Shown here: piece after piece, positions 44,701 through 64,000 of the stretch
Numbering within the stretch: position 1 is the first letter of the stretch
How the letters are laid out: every line of letters starts with the position of its first letter
Assembly: GCF_964355755.1 (NCBI RefSeq)
Contig: NC_092679.1
Coordinates: 15,492,932 to 15,556,931, forward strand
Reading direction: 5' to 3'
DNA from: Antedon mediterranea
Taxonomy: Eukaryota > Echinodermata > Crinoidea > Comatulida > Antedonidae
Length of the DNA: 64,000 nucleotides
Translations under genes and position numbers: made by a program
Notes under the pieces: generated by a model
Databases searched by the model: none
What the model saw: the letters and a program-made list of their open reading frames with translations, nothing else
Told to the model about the DNA's origin: nothing

Positions 44701-47700
44701 TCAAATTAGCTATTACCAATATGCATCTGTGGTCAAAGGTCATTCAGTACAGGAACGATTTATGTAATTTGACAATCAATCATGCATAATATTCAAAATA
44801 ATCAGATTCAATTATCTTTATTAAATAATCAATTCCATAGGAACGGGTTAGAGGTCAAATGAATTATTCATGAGCTAGGTATCTATATAATATTGTAAAC
44901 TGTACATATATTTAGTATAGTATTGACATTGTAGTACAATAATATTTAGATTCAAATTCAATTTTCTTTACACTATTATGGGCAAGGCCAATGTGGTTTC
45001 AGCTTTGTGAAATTGTTAAAGACACTTTCTCTGCAATTTTTTACATTTTGTAAAAGTAATACATTACCGATTATGATAAAAAAAGGGAAAAAAAGTACCC
45101 CAAAATGTAGTTCTTTACTTAGGCGTGACTTGGCCTAGGCTAGTTTGTAGGCTCTACTCGTAGCCTGGTAATAACGGTAACGTCAAACATCATACCCTAG
45201 CATTAGAGGATTCGCGTAGTCTCGTTACAGAATTAATTGTTTTTCTTTTTTGGACAGAATCTAAATCTATCCAGTATTCTCAATAAAAAGTTTACTCTAT
45301 AACATAAAAAATCAGAGACCGTAGAAGCAAAATGAACATATCAATCTACAGAAGTAAACTACAGAATGATCTATTCAAACAAAGCCTGATTATATCAATT
45401 TTTTTAATTTTTTTGGGGAGATAACACATCTTTAAATAAATAATTGATAAAGCTACTTTACCTGTACTGAACTGAGCATAGTGCTAAGAGCAAAGACAGT
45501 GGCACAGTCCTTGACTGTAGATTGGCTATCAAAAGCACCTTGAGTATCCATTAAAAGCACAGCAATCTAAAGGAAAAAATAATGTTAGACGCCTATGTAA
45601 ATAATATGTAACTTGTGGTTTACCCATTCAATGGACAGGCACTATCTATTAAGTGAATTAATGATGACCTCTGTGCGACCTGACTATGACATATGGGCTA
45701 GAACTATCAAACGTGAAATTCGGTTGTGAGACAAGAAATTGTTCCAGAAAAGCACATTTTTAATATTGTCATACCTGAACTGATAACGGGGATCTAAAAG
45801 GTGTCTGGATGGAAGATATGACTATCGGTCGTGCAGCTTAAAGCTGTGTCTACACTACACTTTATGCAACAAAACAAGCACGAATGTGCGATACTCGGGG
45901 TACAGCAAAAGAAGCTGTAATGACGTCATAAGACGGGATGTGACGTCACATACACATCAATAGCCTTGGTACCAAATATGGCTATACAGTACCATCTTCA
46001 AGACATCATATGGCTGCATCCGGTTTGAAATTTTAAAAATCTGGCTCTATAGCTTTGAGGACATGTCCCTGTAGTATATTCATGCCAAATCCCAGCTCAA
46101 TACCACAACGAATAAGGGAGGAGTAGTACTTTATAAATCGAACTTTTTACTCAATAGTGCCGGATGGAAGAGAAGATGAGAGAGTCCTAGACTCGGGTAG
46201 CCCGAGTAAAAACCAAAAAATGTGATGTGCCCATATATGGACATGATGATATCATATCACTATCATATTTAGGCATATCACCACCATATTTGGTCACATC
46301 ACACTTTTTTGTAGTGTGGACAGAGCTTTAATCTTTAGTGCTATACAGAAACTAGTGACTATAATAAACATTCCTAAAAACAAACAGTTTAAAAATATCA
46401 AATATGTAGATTCATAATTAATTAGATTTTCATAAATTCATATTTGCCAACAAATTACCGCTGTGTGACTGTACAAGATATTGTAAACTTTGGCCTCATT
46501 TATAAGCTTCAAAATAAACACGTTTGTAATGGGTATTTTAATAGAGGAGGCATGAAGTAAAACAACTATTAAACGTGACTACACAAAAATTAATACCTTA
46601 GTAAAAACCTAACACCTGGACCACATCAATCCTAGTTAGAAGTTTCAAGCCTGTTAAATTGATTACTTTGACTTTTATATATTCTGAAACGGCTACATAA
46701 ATTCTGATTTTGAGAATTGATAGTAAGCTGTACAGATTGGCATTCTTATCCTCTCTACCTCTAATTCTTCACTCACACAGTAGGGTGGATCCATGATTTT
46801 TATTTGTTTATTCAATAAATATAGGCCTCCTACTCTAGACTATTTTACAATAGATATCATTTTCGAAATCTTTCTTTTCTTAAATGATTTAACTAAATAT
46901 AATATAATGCAAAAACTTAATTTGTAGGAAATCATTTGTAACAAAAACATTTATATTATTTTGAAGCAGGGATGTGCATCATCAGAGCCTAAAAGTGCTG
47001 TTCTAGCACTATCAATCAACAATTTTGTAAACATAATATTAAACATACCTCTTTCTCGTCCGGTCCAAGGCATAGAAAGACACGACTCCACATCCAGATA
47101 CCGGTGGTTTCACGGTCGGAGCCTCCCCGCCATGAAAAACCAGTTAAGGGCTCATCGTTACTTCCCATCCATTCGGTAGTACCCTATTTTGAGAGAGCAA
47201 TAATACTATGTTTAAATAAAATATATAGTTTAAGTTAAACCATACTCTCTGAAAACCAGAAACTCTCCCAAAACCAGCTTGGTCTTGCTATGGTCAAAAA
47301 AGACGGAATTCATTTTTCCAGTAAAACACATTCAATATATCAGAATTTCTAGAAAACCAGATATATCAGGTCAGCCCAAGGGTGTCTGGTATTGGGAGCC
47401 GAGAAACTGCAAGTAAAGTAATTACCAACATCTCTTTCTTGTCAAAAATTGAAATAATATACATAGTCAGAATTTTTAGTAGACATAAGAAATTATTACT
47501 TAACTACAGACAGCAGCAATTAAATAATAGAGTACATACGTATAGAAAATGAAAAACAATACATTAATACTTAATTAACATGCATCATAATTTAGATCAT
47601 AAAGGTAATTATCGGTCATTTGATGTTACCTTTCAAATTAAAATTTTTATCACAGTCATTAAAAGGTCTGACATGTTCAACAATTAATGCCTAGTGTATC

Positions 47701-48585
47701 AAATGAGATTCCTCAAAATCCTACTTTTAATTTGGCTATTTCAATATATTTTCCATATTCGATTCAGAAACCTTTGTGCAGAATACCTGTTACTTGTACT
47801 TTTTTTGGATGGTGAATTGCAAAATCTTTGTGCTAAACAAAAATTTGTGTTAAAAGTACTTTTTTCATTTGAAGAGTAGCGAAAGATTGTTTGTTGATTA
47901 CTATCTCCAGACTCAAAATATTTGACTAAATACTATAAACTATACATTTCCCATAATTCACTTTTCAATTGTATGACCCACTATGTAACTCCTGGGAGAG
48001 GTGTCATACCTTTATGTATACCATGACACACCCCTGGACCAAAAAAGTGACGCATACATGATTCACCTTGTTGTAGTATAGTGCTTCATACAGTTGCATA
48101 AATTTGTTATTCATTCTAATTCAAATGTTAGTTTTGACTATATAGTTTTCATTGGCATTATTGCAAATTTAGTTATTAAAAATTCAGCAAACAGCCCAAG
48201 AGGAAAACCATGGGCCAATGGCCTATCACAGAAGTGGAAACGCCTCTTTCAGAACCACAATGTTGTAAAATTTATATAGCGCTAACCATACATATTGTCC
48301 CAAAGTGCTAACAATGTTAAAAAAAACAATATTTTTTAAATGTAACCATTGTAACGCCATACTTACTCCATCTGACAAGTATCTGAGAAAAAAGTCCAAT
48401 AGGAAAGATTTTCCCTTGCGGAAAGCACCAGCTACTGATAACACAACAACATCTTTGTTCTTCACATGATCCTGGAGGAGAATACTCTCTAGGACATCTT
48501 CTTGCAGTTCAAATGTATGACCGTCGGTCACTTTGACCACTTGTACTGGACCTCCACATGCGGCAACTTCAGGGATGGGAGGCAT
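38679..48585 (-). CDS. ATL: Atlastin, ER membrane-fusing dynamin-like GTPase, 11 coding exons
   Basis: Seen: exons (high to low) 48585-48367, 47183-47049, 45566-45462, 43169-43062, 42536-42444, 42208-42070, 41848-41721, 40585-40529, 40182-40111, 39710-39279 and 38732-38679 assemble in frame to 513 aa. G1 AGAFRKGKS (52-60), switch-I RETTGI (97-102), G3 DTQGAF (125-130) and G4 RDW (196-198) are intact. A three-helix bundle region precedes two hydrophobic segments (about 427-449 and 453-473) forming the membrane hairpin, then an amphipathic tail. Known: atlastins fuse ER tubules by GTP-driven dimerisation. The start is the only ATG before the GTPase domain in its exon. Introns after exons 7 and 10 appear to use GC donors. 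Length is slightly below vertebrate atlastins (about 540-580 aa). Reading on past exon 10 gives an alternative 17-residue tail with a stop near 39225. Confidence 0.95.
39085..39204. mobile_element. Palindromic MITE-like repeat, full copy
   Basis: TTCTGTCTACACTATCAAAC at the left and GTTTGATAGTGTAGACAGAG at the right. Directly followed by a 39206-39262 fragment of the TTAATAGGGG family, which supplies the stop codon of the atlastin read-through frame. Confidence 0.9.
39279..39710 (-). CDS. ATL: Atlastin exon 10, residues 353-496
   Basis: Encodes [17 protein letters not shown], the [17 protein letters not shown] segment shared by all atlastins, both membrane segments and the start of the C-terminal amphipathic helix. 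Acceptor TTAG; donor CAG|GCGAGT is a non-canonical GC site. Confidence 0.93.
39780..40080 (-). mobile_element. tRNA-derived SINE, about 300 bp
   Basis: On the minus strand: A box GAGTGGCCGAGTGGTTAAGG (40073-40054) and B box GGTTCAAGGCTC, then a body including GTACCTTGTCCATC. It ends 31 bp before atlastin exon 9 and fills most of the intron 39711-40110. Confidence 0.85.
40111..40182 (-). CDS. ATL: Atlastin exon 9, residues 329-352
   Basis: Encodes [20 protein letters not shown], matching the [18 protein letters not shown] segment of the helical middle domain. Donor GTGATT, acceptor TAG. Confidence 0.95.
40529..40585 (-). CDS. ATL: Atlastin exon 8, residues 310-328
   Basis: Encodes [19 protein letters not shown], equal to the vertebrate [18 protein letters not shown]. 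Donor GTAACG, acceptor CAG. Intron 40183-40528 shows nothing else. Confidence 0.95.
41015..41530. mobile_element. Tigger/pogo-like non-autonomous element, 516 bp
   Basis: CAGTAGAACC and GGTTCTACTG are exact inverted ends flanked by TA (41013-41014, 41531-41532), with subterminal CGATTTTACGTACGC/GTACGTAAAAT blocks, as in Tigger-type elements. No transposase ORF. Confidence 0.85.
41721..41848 (-). CDS. ATL: Atlastin exon 7, residues 268-309
   Basis: Encodes [20 protein letters not shown] then INGN and LVEYFK. The frame and homology require the exon to end at AAG|GCAAGT, so the intron has a GC donor; a GT donor is absent at the junction. Confidence 0.95.
42070..42208 (-). CDS. ATL: Atlastin exon 6, residues 221-266
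   Basis: Encodes [16 protein letters not shown] and [19 protein letters not shown], the end of the GTPase domain. Donor GTAATG, acceptor TAG; ends with one base of a split aspartate codon. Confidence 0.96.
42444..42536 (-). CDS. ATL: Atlastin exon 5, residues 190-220
   Basis: Encodes [20 protein letters not shown], including the atlastin G4 motif RDW. Donor GTATGT, acceptor TAG. Intron 42537-43061 has no recognisable feature. Confidence 0.96.
43062..43169 (-). CDS. ATL: Atlastin exon 4, residues 154-189
   Basis: Encodes [20 protein letters not shown] then EYGRLAM. Its first 27 bases are repeated in the adjacent intronic array 43196-43530. Donor GTTAGT, acceptor TAG. Confidence 0.96.
43196..43530 (-). 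repeat. 45-bp minisatellite derived from the atlastin exon-4 splice junction
   Basis: Six regular units start at 43281, 43326, 43371, 43416, 43461 and 43506, after two irregular ones. Read on the minus strand each has TATAGGTATACAACATTAGC, equal to the exon-4 acceptor and first codons. Three units keep the AG (43281, 43326, 43416). Confidence 0.9.
43855..44090 (-). mobile_element. tRNA-derived SINE with well-preserved head
   Basis: Minus-strand head starts GGAGTTGGATAGCCGAGTGG and contains GGTTCAATGCC; GGAGTT and AACTCC can pair as an acceptor stem. A body with TGAGTACCTGGTTGAAAATA follows, which rules out a free-standing tRNA gene. The intron 43170-45461 otherwise has a short TA repeat (43609-43625) and AT-rich DNA. 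Confidence 0.8.
45462..45566 (-). CDS. ATL: Atlastin exon 3, residues 119-153
   Basis: Encodes [20 protein letters not shown] then [14 protein letters not shown]3 motif and switch II. Donor GTAAAG, acceptor TAG. Confidence 0.97.
45839..46331. mobile_element. Palindromic MITE-like repeat, apparently interrupted
   Basis: Left end at 45839 (TAAAGCTGTGTCTACACTAC) and right end at 46331 (GTGTGGACAGAGCTTTA) are 490 bp apart instead of about 140, with unrelated sequence at 45885-46215 between them. Confidence 0.55.
47049..47183 (-). CDS. ATL: Atlastin exon 2, residues 74-118
   Basis: Encodes [20 protein letters not shown], the near-invariant atlastin/GBP switch-I region. Donor GTATGT, acceptor TAG. 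Intron 47184-48366 contains nothing recognised. Confidence 0.97.
48367..48585 (-). CDS. ATL: Atlastin exon 1, residues 1-73 with start codon
   Basis: [19 protein letters not shown], then [20 protein letters not shown] with the P-loop. The leader is very short, as in invertebrate atlastins. Donor GTAAGT. Confidence 0.97.
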
Positions 48586-48695
48586 TTTCAGCGACTATCT
48601 GTTACAAAATATAAGCCAAGTGACTAACTTTAGCCTATAGGCAACCTTCAATTTCAGAACAAAAAGTCAATTATTTAGGGCTTCACACAATGAAA

Positions 48696-49154
48696 TCCGG
48701 GACTTTTGGTCAAGGCAGTCCAGTACCTCTTTCACACCAAAACTCTGGAGTAATCTACGGAGACACTCCGGAGTGATCTCCGGAGACACTCCGGGGTTTA
48801 TGACCATTCAAAACATCGAGAAACTCCAGAGATACCCCTTTCATACCAACCGAGCTAAACACCGGGGTTTATAAAACAAAATTGTAAATGTCGCCCTCTA
48901 TTTTGTTTGTTTACATAGCGACGATCATTCGAGGATGACCTTTTGACCTAAAAACTCTGAAGTTTGATGTTGGTACCTACAACACAAAACACTGGGGTGT
49001 CCCTGCAGTTTGCTCTCCAGAGAATGTTCAGCTGTTCAACCCCGCAGTTTTAAACTCAGGAGTTGCTTGATTTTACCTTTCACACTAAAACGGCGGGGCG
49101 TTAACTCCGGAGTGTCTCCAGAGTTTTGCATTTGGTGTGAAAGGGGTCCCGGAC
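48696..49154. mobile_element. MITE-like element with TTTCACACC inverted ends
   Basis: CTTTCACACCAAA at the left and TTTGGTGTGAAAGGGG at the right are inverted, followed outward by CCGGGAC/GTCCCGG. Between them are repeated ACTCCGGAG palindromes. It lies about 110 bp upstream of the atlastin start. Confidence 0.75.
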
Positions 49155-49777
49155 GTTTCGTCTGACACAATATACAGTGTTGTAGTAATCAAGTTTTATA
49201 AGACGTTTGAACTTAGTATTTAAATTACATTAAATGTAAAATTTTTATAAATATAAAAATTGATTTTCTTCAATGGGATAACAAAGATAGTATCCATCAA
49301 TGTTATCATCCATTATATATTATTTAATTGTTAAATTTTAGTTTAATAGTTTAGATTCACACTTTATAAAACAGCGTAGCGAACCTCTGAAATGGGAAGA
49401 TGTTTCAATATAGATAGGGGCCATCCTCTCCCAAGTCAAAACATTCTTCTGTTCTGCTATCAGCCACATGGGCATGTGGTCTGTTGGGACGCCAGTGATT
49501 TCTATGAAATGCCCAGTGCGCCTTTTTACGAGATTTTGTGTAGTGATTACAGTAACTTATAAGTACTACTTATGTAATACGTATGTAATAAATAAGTAAT
49601 CTTTCGAGTTAAAGTTCAGTGGATTCCATAAGATTGTTCTTGTGTGTACCATGTGAGTCATGTTGTCTCTCAGCCTCAGGACTAATAAAGTATTGACCGG
49701 TTAAAATTAAATAAACATTTTTTTTTTTAGTAATCATTTAATATCATATTTTTTTGCATTTTACAATACTATTATAC

Positions 49778-50689
49778 AAAATATTTGGCGCTAGTTCCGT
49801 TTCGCACCTGTCGTTTATTTCAACTCAAAATTGGTTAAGTAACTTTATCGTGACTACCACACCTTAGAATTAGGCCTCAAAAATATTTTTACGAAGGAGA
49901 TCACACAAAAAGTAAAAAATAAATCCTTTAAATTGATGAATTTACAGACGTGTTTCTCGCACATCGGTTCGTGAATTTTGCATACTCCATGTTCAATGTT
50001 GTTGTTTCTATGGAGCGCCAAAAGAGCAATCATAATAGAGGGCTAAAAACTCAATAAATTGTGTATATTTAATGCATTTATTGGTGAAAATTACGTTCAA
50101 TTTTATCATATTTTGTCAATGTCAATTCAACAAAAATATTACTGTTGATACTGTACATGGTTTTTGCAGGAACTTTTAGGAATGAAAATCGACAAATTCA
50201 TCATCATATTACATGTACTGTAGGGGTATACCTAATCTAAATAATATTCCTCTTAGTCTTAGTCTTACTCTTAGGTCTAGGGTTGGTTGCTATTTGGAAA
50301 CAGCAAATTATTAGCAGTAAAATGTTACAGCATTTTTATTGACAAAATATATTAAAATTAAACGTGTATTTCAATTATAAATGCATTAAAAGAAGACGCA
50401 TTCCACTGAGTTTTTAACCATCTATTGTTGTTGCTCTTTTGGCGCTCCATAGAAACAAAAATATTGAACTTCGAGTATGCTAAATTCGCGAACGGTGTGC
50501 GAGAAACATGTCTGTAAAATCATCAATTTAAGGATTTATTAGTTACTTTTTATGTGATTCTTCTTCATAAAAGTACTTATGAGGCCCAATTTTAAGGTGT
50601 GGTATTCACAATAAGTTGCTTGACAATTTGGAGTCAAAAGGAAGTCGAAATAAAAACAGGTGCGAAACGGAACTAGTGCCAAATATTTT
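49778..50689. mobile_element. 0.9-kb foldback element
   Basis: AAAATATTTGGCGCTAGTTC at the left is inverted at the right (GAACTAGTGCCAAATATTTT). Inverted homology continues through TGGAGCGCCAAAAGAGCAA (about 50011/50431) and onward, leaving an AT-rich middle of roughly 140-250 bp. A TGGAGCGCCAAAAG fragment recurs at 51351. Confidence 0.85.
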
Positions 50690-51771
50690 ACTAAAAAACA
50701 TGATTTTATGTAAATATTTTATCGAAAAATGTCGTAGTTCATACAATTGCAGACTGAGGGGCAACTTGTTTACTTTACATGTAGCCTATATAGGCCTAGA
50801 GGCTAGGCTATGTAACATAGTTTGTGGCTAAAGTAAAAACGATCATTTTTGGAGATGTTTTAGATTGTATTATAGGCCTAGGGCTAGCCTATCTATGGAT
50901 ACAAGTCAGATTTTCATAATTTCTTTAATTATATTAAAAAGGCCTACTTTTTATCTACTACTCTATCACAGCAGTCTATCTTTCCTAAAATAGGCCTAGG
51001 ATCTATTCCTCTAAACTCGCCTTAGTAGGTAGGCCTAGTAGCCTACCGCCGCCTGCTTGAATTTTAGAGCCCTGACCAGGCCTGCCATACACAGCACAGT
51101 CTATGTCCGGCCTAGGCCTAGGCCTAGCCAATCGTCGACCAAAAATATGTTTAAAACACTTATAAATACACTTATTACACACAACTAATATTTTTCATGG
51201 ATTTTTTTTATTATACAACATACTTACCCTGTACAATATTATATAAGAATTCTTTAAAATAGATAGCTTTAATCAGTAAAAATATGATCAGTTTGATTTC
51301 GAAACATCCATTTGGTTCTTCTCTACGTTTAATTTTCTTGTGATGTCTATGGAGCGCCAAAAGTGCCTGTAAAACGATTGTAAATGAACACAATCCAATG
51401 TAATATGAAATTATACTATACTCCGAGAAAGAATTCTCACCCATACAATTAAAGAAAATCTACAAATTAAGTTATAAGAATGTGAATTTATTTGTTTAAC
51501 CACAATAAATTAACTCACGATCATTTAATAGCATAATAATAATATTATTTAAATAAACATAACGTTACTCTATTATAAAATAAAACATTTATACCATAGT
51601 TTAGTTTTCATAAACATTGATTTTTTAAAATAATAAATGGATTATAACTTAAATAAAATGGGTATTAAAGTAAATTTAACAAGGAATGTAAAGATAAGTG
51701 CATAATGAATCAAATTGTTCAGGCTATGTAAATTAACATTTCCCCAATCTGATATTTTGTTAAAGTAAATG

Positions 51772-51870
51772 TAAAGCTCTGTCTACACTCCTAAAAAAAT
51801 GTATGTGCTCATTTATGAACGTGATGATGTCATATCAGTACCATATTTGAGTATATCACTTTAGATATAG
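51772..51870. mobile_element. Palindromic MITE-like repeat, left half
   Basis: AAAGCTCTGTCTACACTCCT and GATGATGTCATATCAGTACC match the family; the right half is missing. Confidence 0.75.
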
Positions 51871-52918
51871 CATAAGCAATTCAAAAAACATGTTCAAATT
51901 ATTTGCTACAGTATATTTCATAAGAACACCTATAATACAGTGATCCCATTGATATAAATTATTATTTTTAATGTATTATTTTATTTTATTATAAATTGAT
52001 TCTAATAAATCACTAACTTATTAATGATACCTGCAAGCCATGAAACATGGAATAACATATCTTAATTTTTAAAGCCAAAATAATTTTCACAAGAAATTAT
52101 TAAAAACAAATACTGAATATTCCCGGATTCCTTTACAGTCACATTTAAAGACAAATATTTACAATCATTTTTCTACATCAAAATTTAAATAAAATATCAC
52201 GATGAAAAATAAAAAAGTACTTGATAAATAATTTTAGTTATAATAAAATAATTAACTAAGATTATAATAAGCATTTTGTTTAAATGGAAAATAAGGCAAG
52301 GGAACACTAGAAAGAAGAAATAAGTTTTACAAATGTTAAAAGGAAAAAAAGAAATGTCTCATCTACTGTGTCACATATTAATGCAAACAGTATTATTATT
52401 ATTATAAAGATGAAACTATCAATTTTAAATGAAAAATGAACACAATACTACAGTAATTGTAAACCATAATTTAACAAGAAATATTTCTTACAAAAAACGC
52501 TGCTCGCTTATTGACGTAACAGTTTTTTGTTTTTTGTTTTTGAATGTGTCATTTTATTGTCACATAATAGTTATTTTACCTGAAAAAAATGCAATTAAAA
52601 GCAAAAAATACTTCAATTGTCTGTCAGACAATGTGGTTTTTGAGTTATAATTAAACGTTTCTTTTCTCTTTCTATAATGTGAATTTTGTTACAGAAGTGA
52701 ATAACTTTGATATGAAACAGACTCAATTTAGTTTAACAAAAATGTCAAAGTGTAGTACTAACTGCTGCTTGATTTCATCTAATTAATGAGTCATCTCGTG
52801 TGACGTAGCGGGCTAGAGCAGCAGCGTGAAAACAAACATGTCAGCATCAGAATAAAAAGATGTCTTTCAAACATTGTCATGGTTCAGACTATCGACTAAT
52901 GTAACAACCAGGAGTCTA

Positions 52919-53096
52919 AAGGCCAACTCAGAGAGCTTTGTAAAACAAGTCGTCTTGAGTGCTGTTTGAGTTGCAGCGAGTCTTCTTGAGATAGCATCGG
53001 GCATAGTTTTTTGGTCATCGAGAGAACTTTAAACAAGCTTCATTTCTCCAGACAGGACAACTTGTCGTATCCTACGCTGCTGTCTGAGTTGGCCTT
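52919..53096. mobile_element. Short palindromic element with AAGGCCAACTCAGA ends
   Basis: AAGGCCAACTCAGA (52919) and TCTGAGTTGGCCTT (53083-53096) are exact inverted 14-mers enclosing 150 bp with further partial symmetry. Confidence 0.75.
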
Positions 53097-53493
53097 AACA
53101 CTAGGAAAATGTTTATCAAATAAGTTATTGAAATCGTCAAAGCTTGTATTGTATCACAGAAGGTCAGATTACAGATTTAAAAAAGAGAATTTAACAAGAG
53201 TCTCCTTTGGGTCACTCCCTAAATAGGTTAAACAAACTAGCGGCAATATTTAACACTATGGCCAATTCAGTATACAGGGGCGGATCCAGCATTATAGACT
53301 TGGGGAGGGGGCAATATTTCATAAAAATGATCCATCAGGTTAAAGGTTATATTTTATCTCCCTGCCTAAATCCACGCCTGGTGTATAACCCTATAAAAAT
53401 AAGTGTCCCAAAGGTGTCCCCTTAAAGGGGTTTTACTAAATTATATATAATTTTAAAAAATATGTTTGTTTTCTGTAGCTGTAAAGAACCTAT

Positions 53494-63421
<9,928 letters not shown>

Positions 63422-64000
63422 GTTTGAAAATACATAACCTAGGCCAGGCTAGGATAGCCCAACACTAAATATTGTTCACTTTTAGGCCTACTGGAAGGCC
63501 TCTTCGTTCAGACGATACTGCGGGTTTGATGTGTGCCGTGTCTACGATCCCAGCCTAGCATAAGCGATGATTATAGCCTCATTAAACTTGACTATGCTAG
63601 GCTGAGAGTTCTAAGAAATAACGCACAGTAAATCTATCAATTTAAATAAATAAAATCACAGTGTTTGTTCGTATTTGTAGGTCCTCTTCTTTTTCGGAGA
63701 ACTGATTTTGGATAACTTTTTGTGCAGGACGGACTCAGATTTCTTCTCAACAGAGATGAAATTGTAATATACCGCCCTCAACTACAATAACGACACGTAT
63801 CTTTATTGTGTGTATAACAAGGTTTTCTCTTATCTCTCCATCCATCATCAATGTATAATTCATCCATCCATCAGTCTATATAATTATATTCATACATCCC
63901 CCTCTGTCTGTCAATTCATCAATCAATTCATCCTTTTCATTCAACTGTCTTCTCTTAAATACTATCTGTCAAAATTATTCAATTCCTTTATTCCTTCATT
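63422..64000. other. 5' flank of SEL1L
   Basis: Likely 5' UTR and promoter. AGGCCTA motifs cluster at 63125-63500. I found no clear ERSE (CCAAT-N9-CCACG) or TATA box. 63830-63980 is a CCATCCATC/TCAATTCATC-rich simple tract. Confidence 0.4.

Larger units (their letters stand above)
48586..53493. other. Intergenic region between atlastin and SEL1L
   Basis: Holds the 5' flank of atlastin, two palindromic elements, a foldback element, AGGCCTA clusters (50760-51130) and AT-rich DNA. No exon recognised. No AATAAA seen close after the SEL1L stop. Confidence 0.6.

Noticed and set aside
52429-53226. Small plus-strand ORFs between atlastin and SEL1L
   Set aside because: No family features; the second overlaps the palindromic element 52919-53096.

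Overview
This is animal nuclear DNA: AT-rich, with short exons separated by repeat-filled introns that obey GT-AG (twice GC-AG). It carries three complete or nearly complete protein-coding genes, all on the minus strand and in tandem. From low to high coordinate they are a PP2A regulatory subunit of the B56 gamma/delta class (14 coding exons, 294-33661, 491 aa), an atlastin (11 coding exons, 38679-48585, 513 aa) and a SEL1L/Hrd3 ERAD adaptor (16 coding exons, 53494-63421, 978 aa). I assembled each gene exon by exon. Every junction keeps the reading frame and the assembled proteins run collinearly with their families. The intron-rich structure, tRNA-derived SINEs, CR1/L2-type LINE tails, many short palindromic DNA transposons and clusters of AGGCCTA suggest a marine invertebrate, possibly an invertebrate deuterostome. 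I cannot name the species.

Layout. 1-33661 is the PP2A B56 gene; one intron (5183-13440) holds a 5.84-kb element with about 0.4-kb terminal inverted repeats and a decayed multi-copy ORF, and another (24656-33340) is 8.7 kb of mostly featureless AT-rich DNA. 33662-38678 is intergenic and contains a 1-kb 68-bp minisatellite. 38679-48585 is atlastin, with SINEs, a Tigger-like element and a minisatellite derived from its own exon 4. 48586-53493 is intergenic, with a 0.9-kb foldback element and two palindromic MITE-like elements. 53494-63421 is SEL1L, whose N-terminal part carries a large in-frame glutamine-rich expansion absent from the vertebrate protein. 63422-64000 is its 5' flank.

Functionally, atlastin (ER membrane fusion) and SEL1L (HRD1 ubiquitin-ligase adaptor in ER-associated degradation) are both ER membrane proteins. 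The PP2A B56 subunit targets the PP2A phosphatase. There is no sign of an operon. The set is notable because human ATL1, SEL1L and PPP2R5C all lie on chromosome 14q, so the linkage may be ancestral. Much of the remaining DNA is repeats: at least six short inverted-repeat families, four or more tRNA-derived SINE copies, two LINE 3' remnants and about eight tandem arrays.
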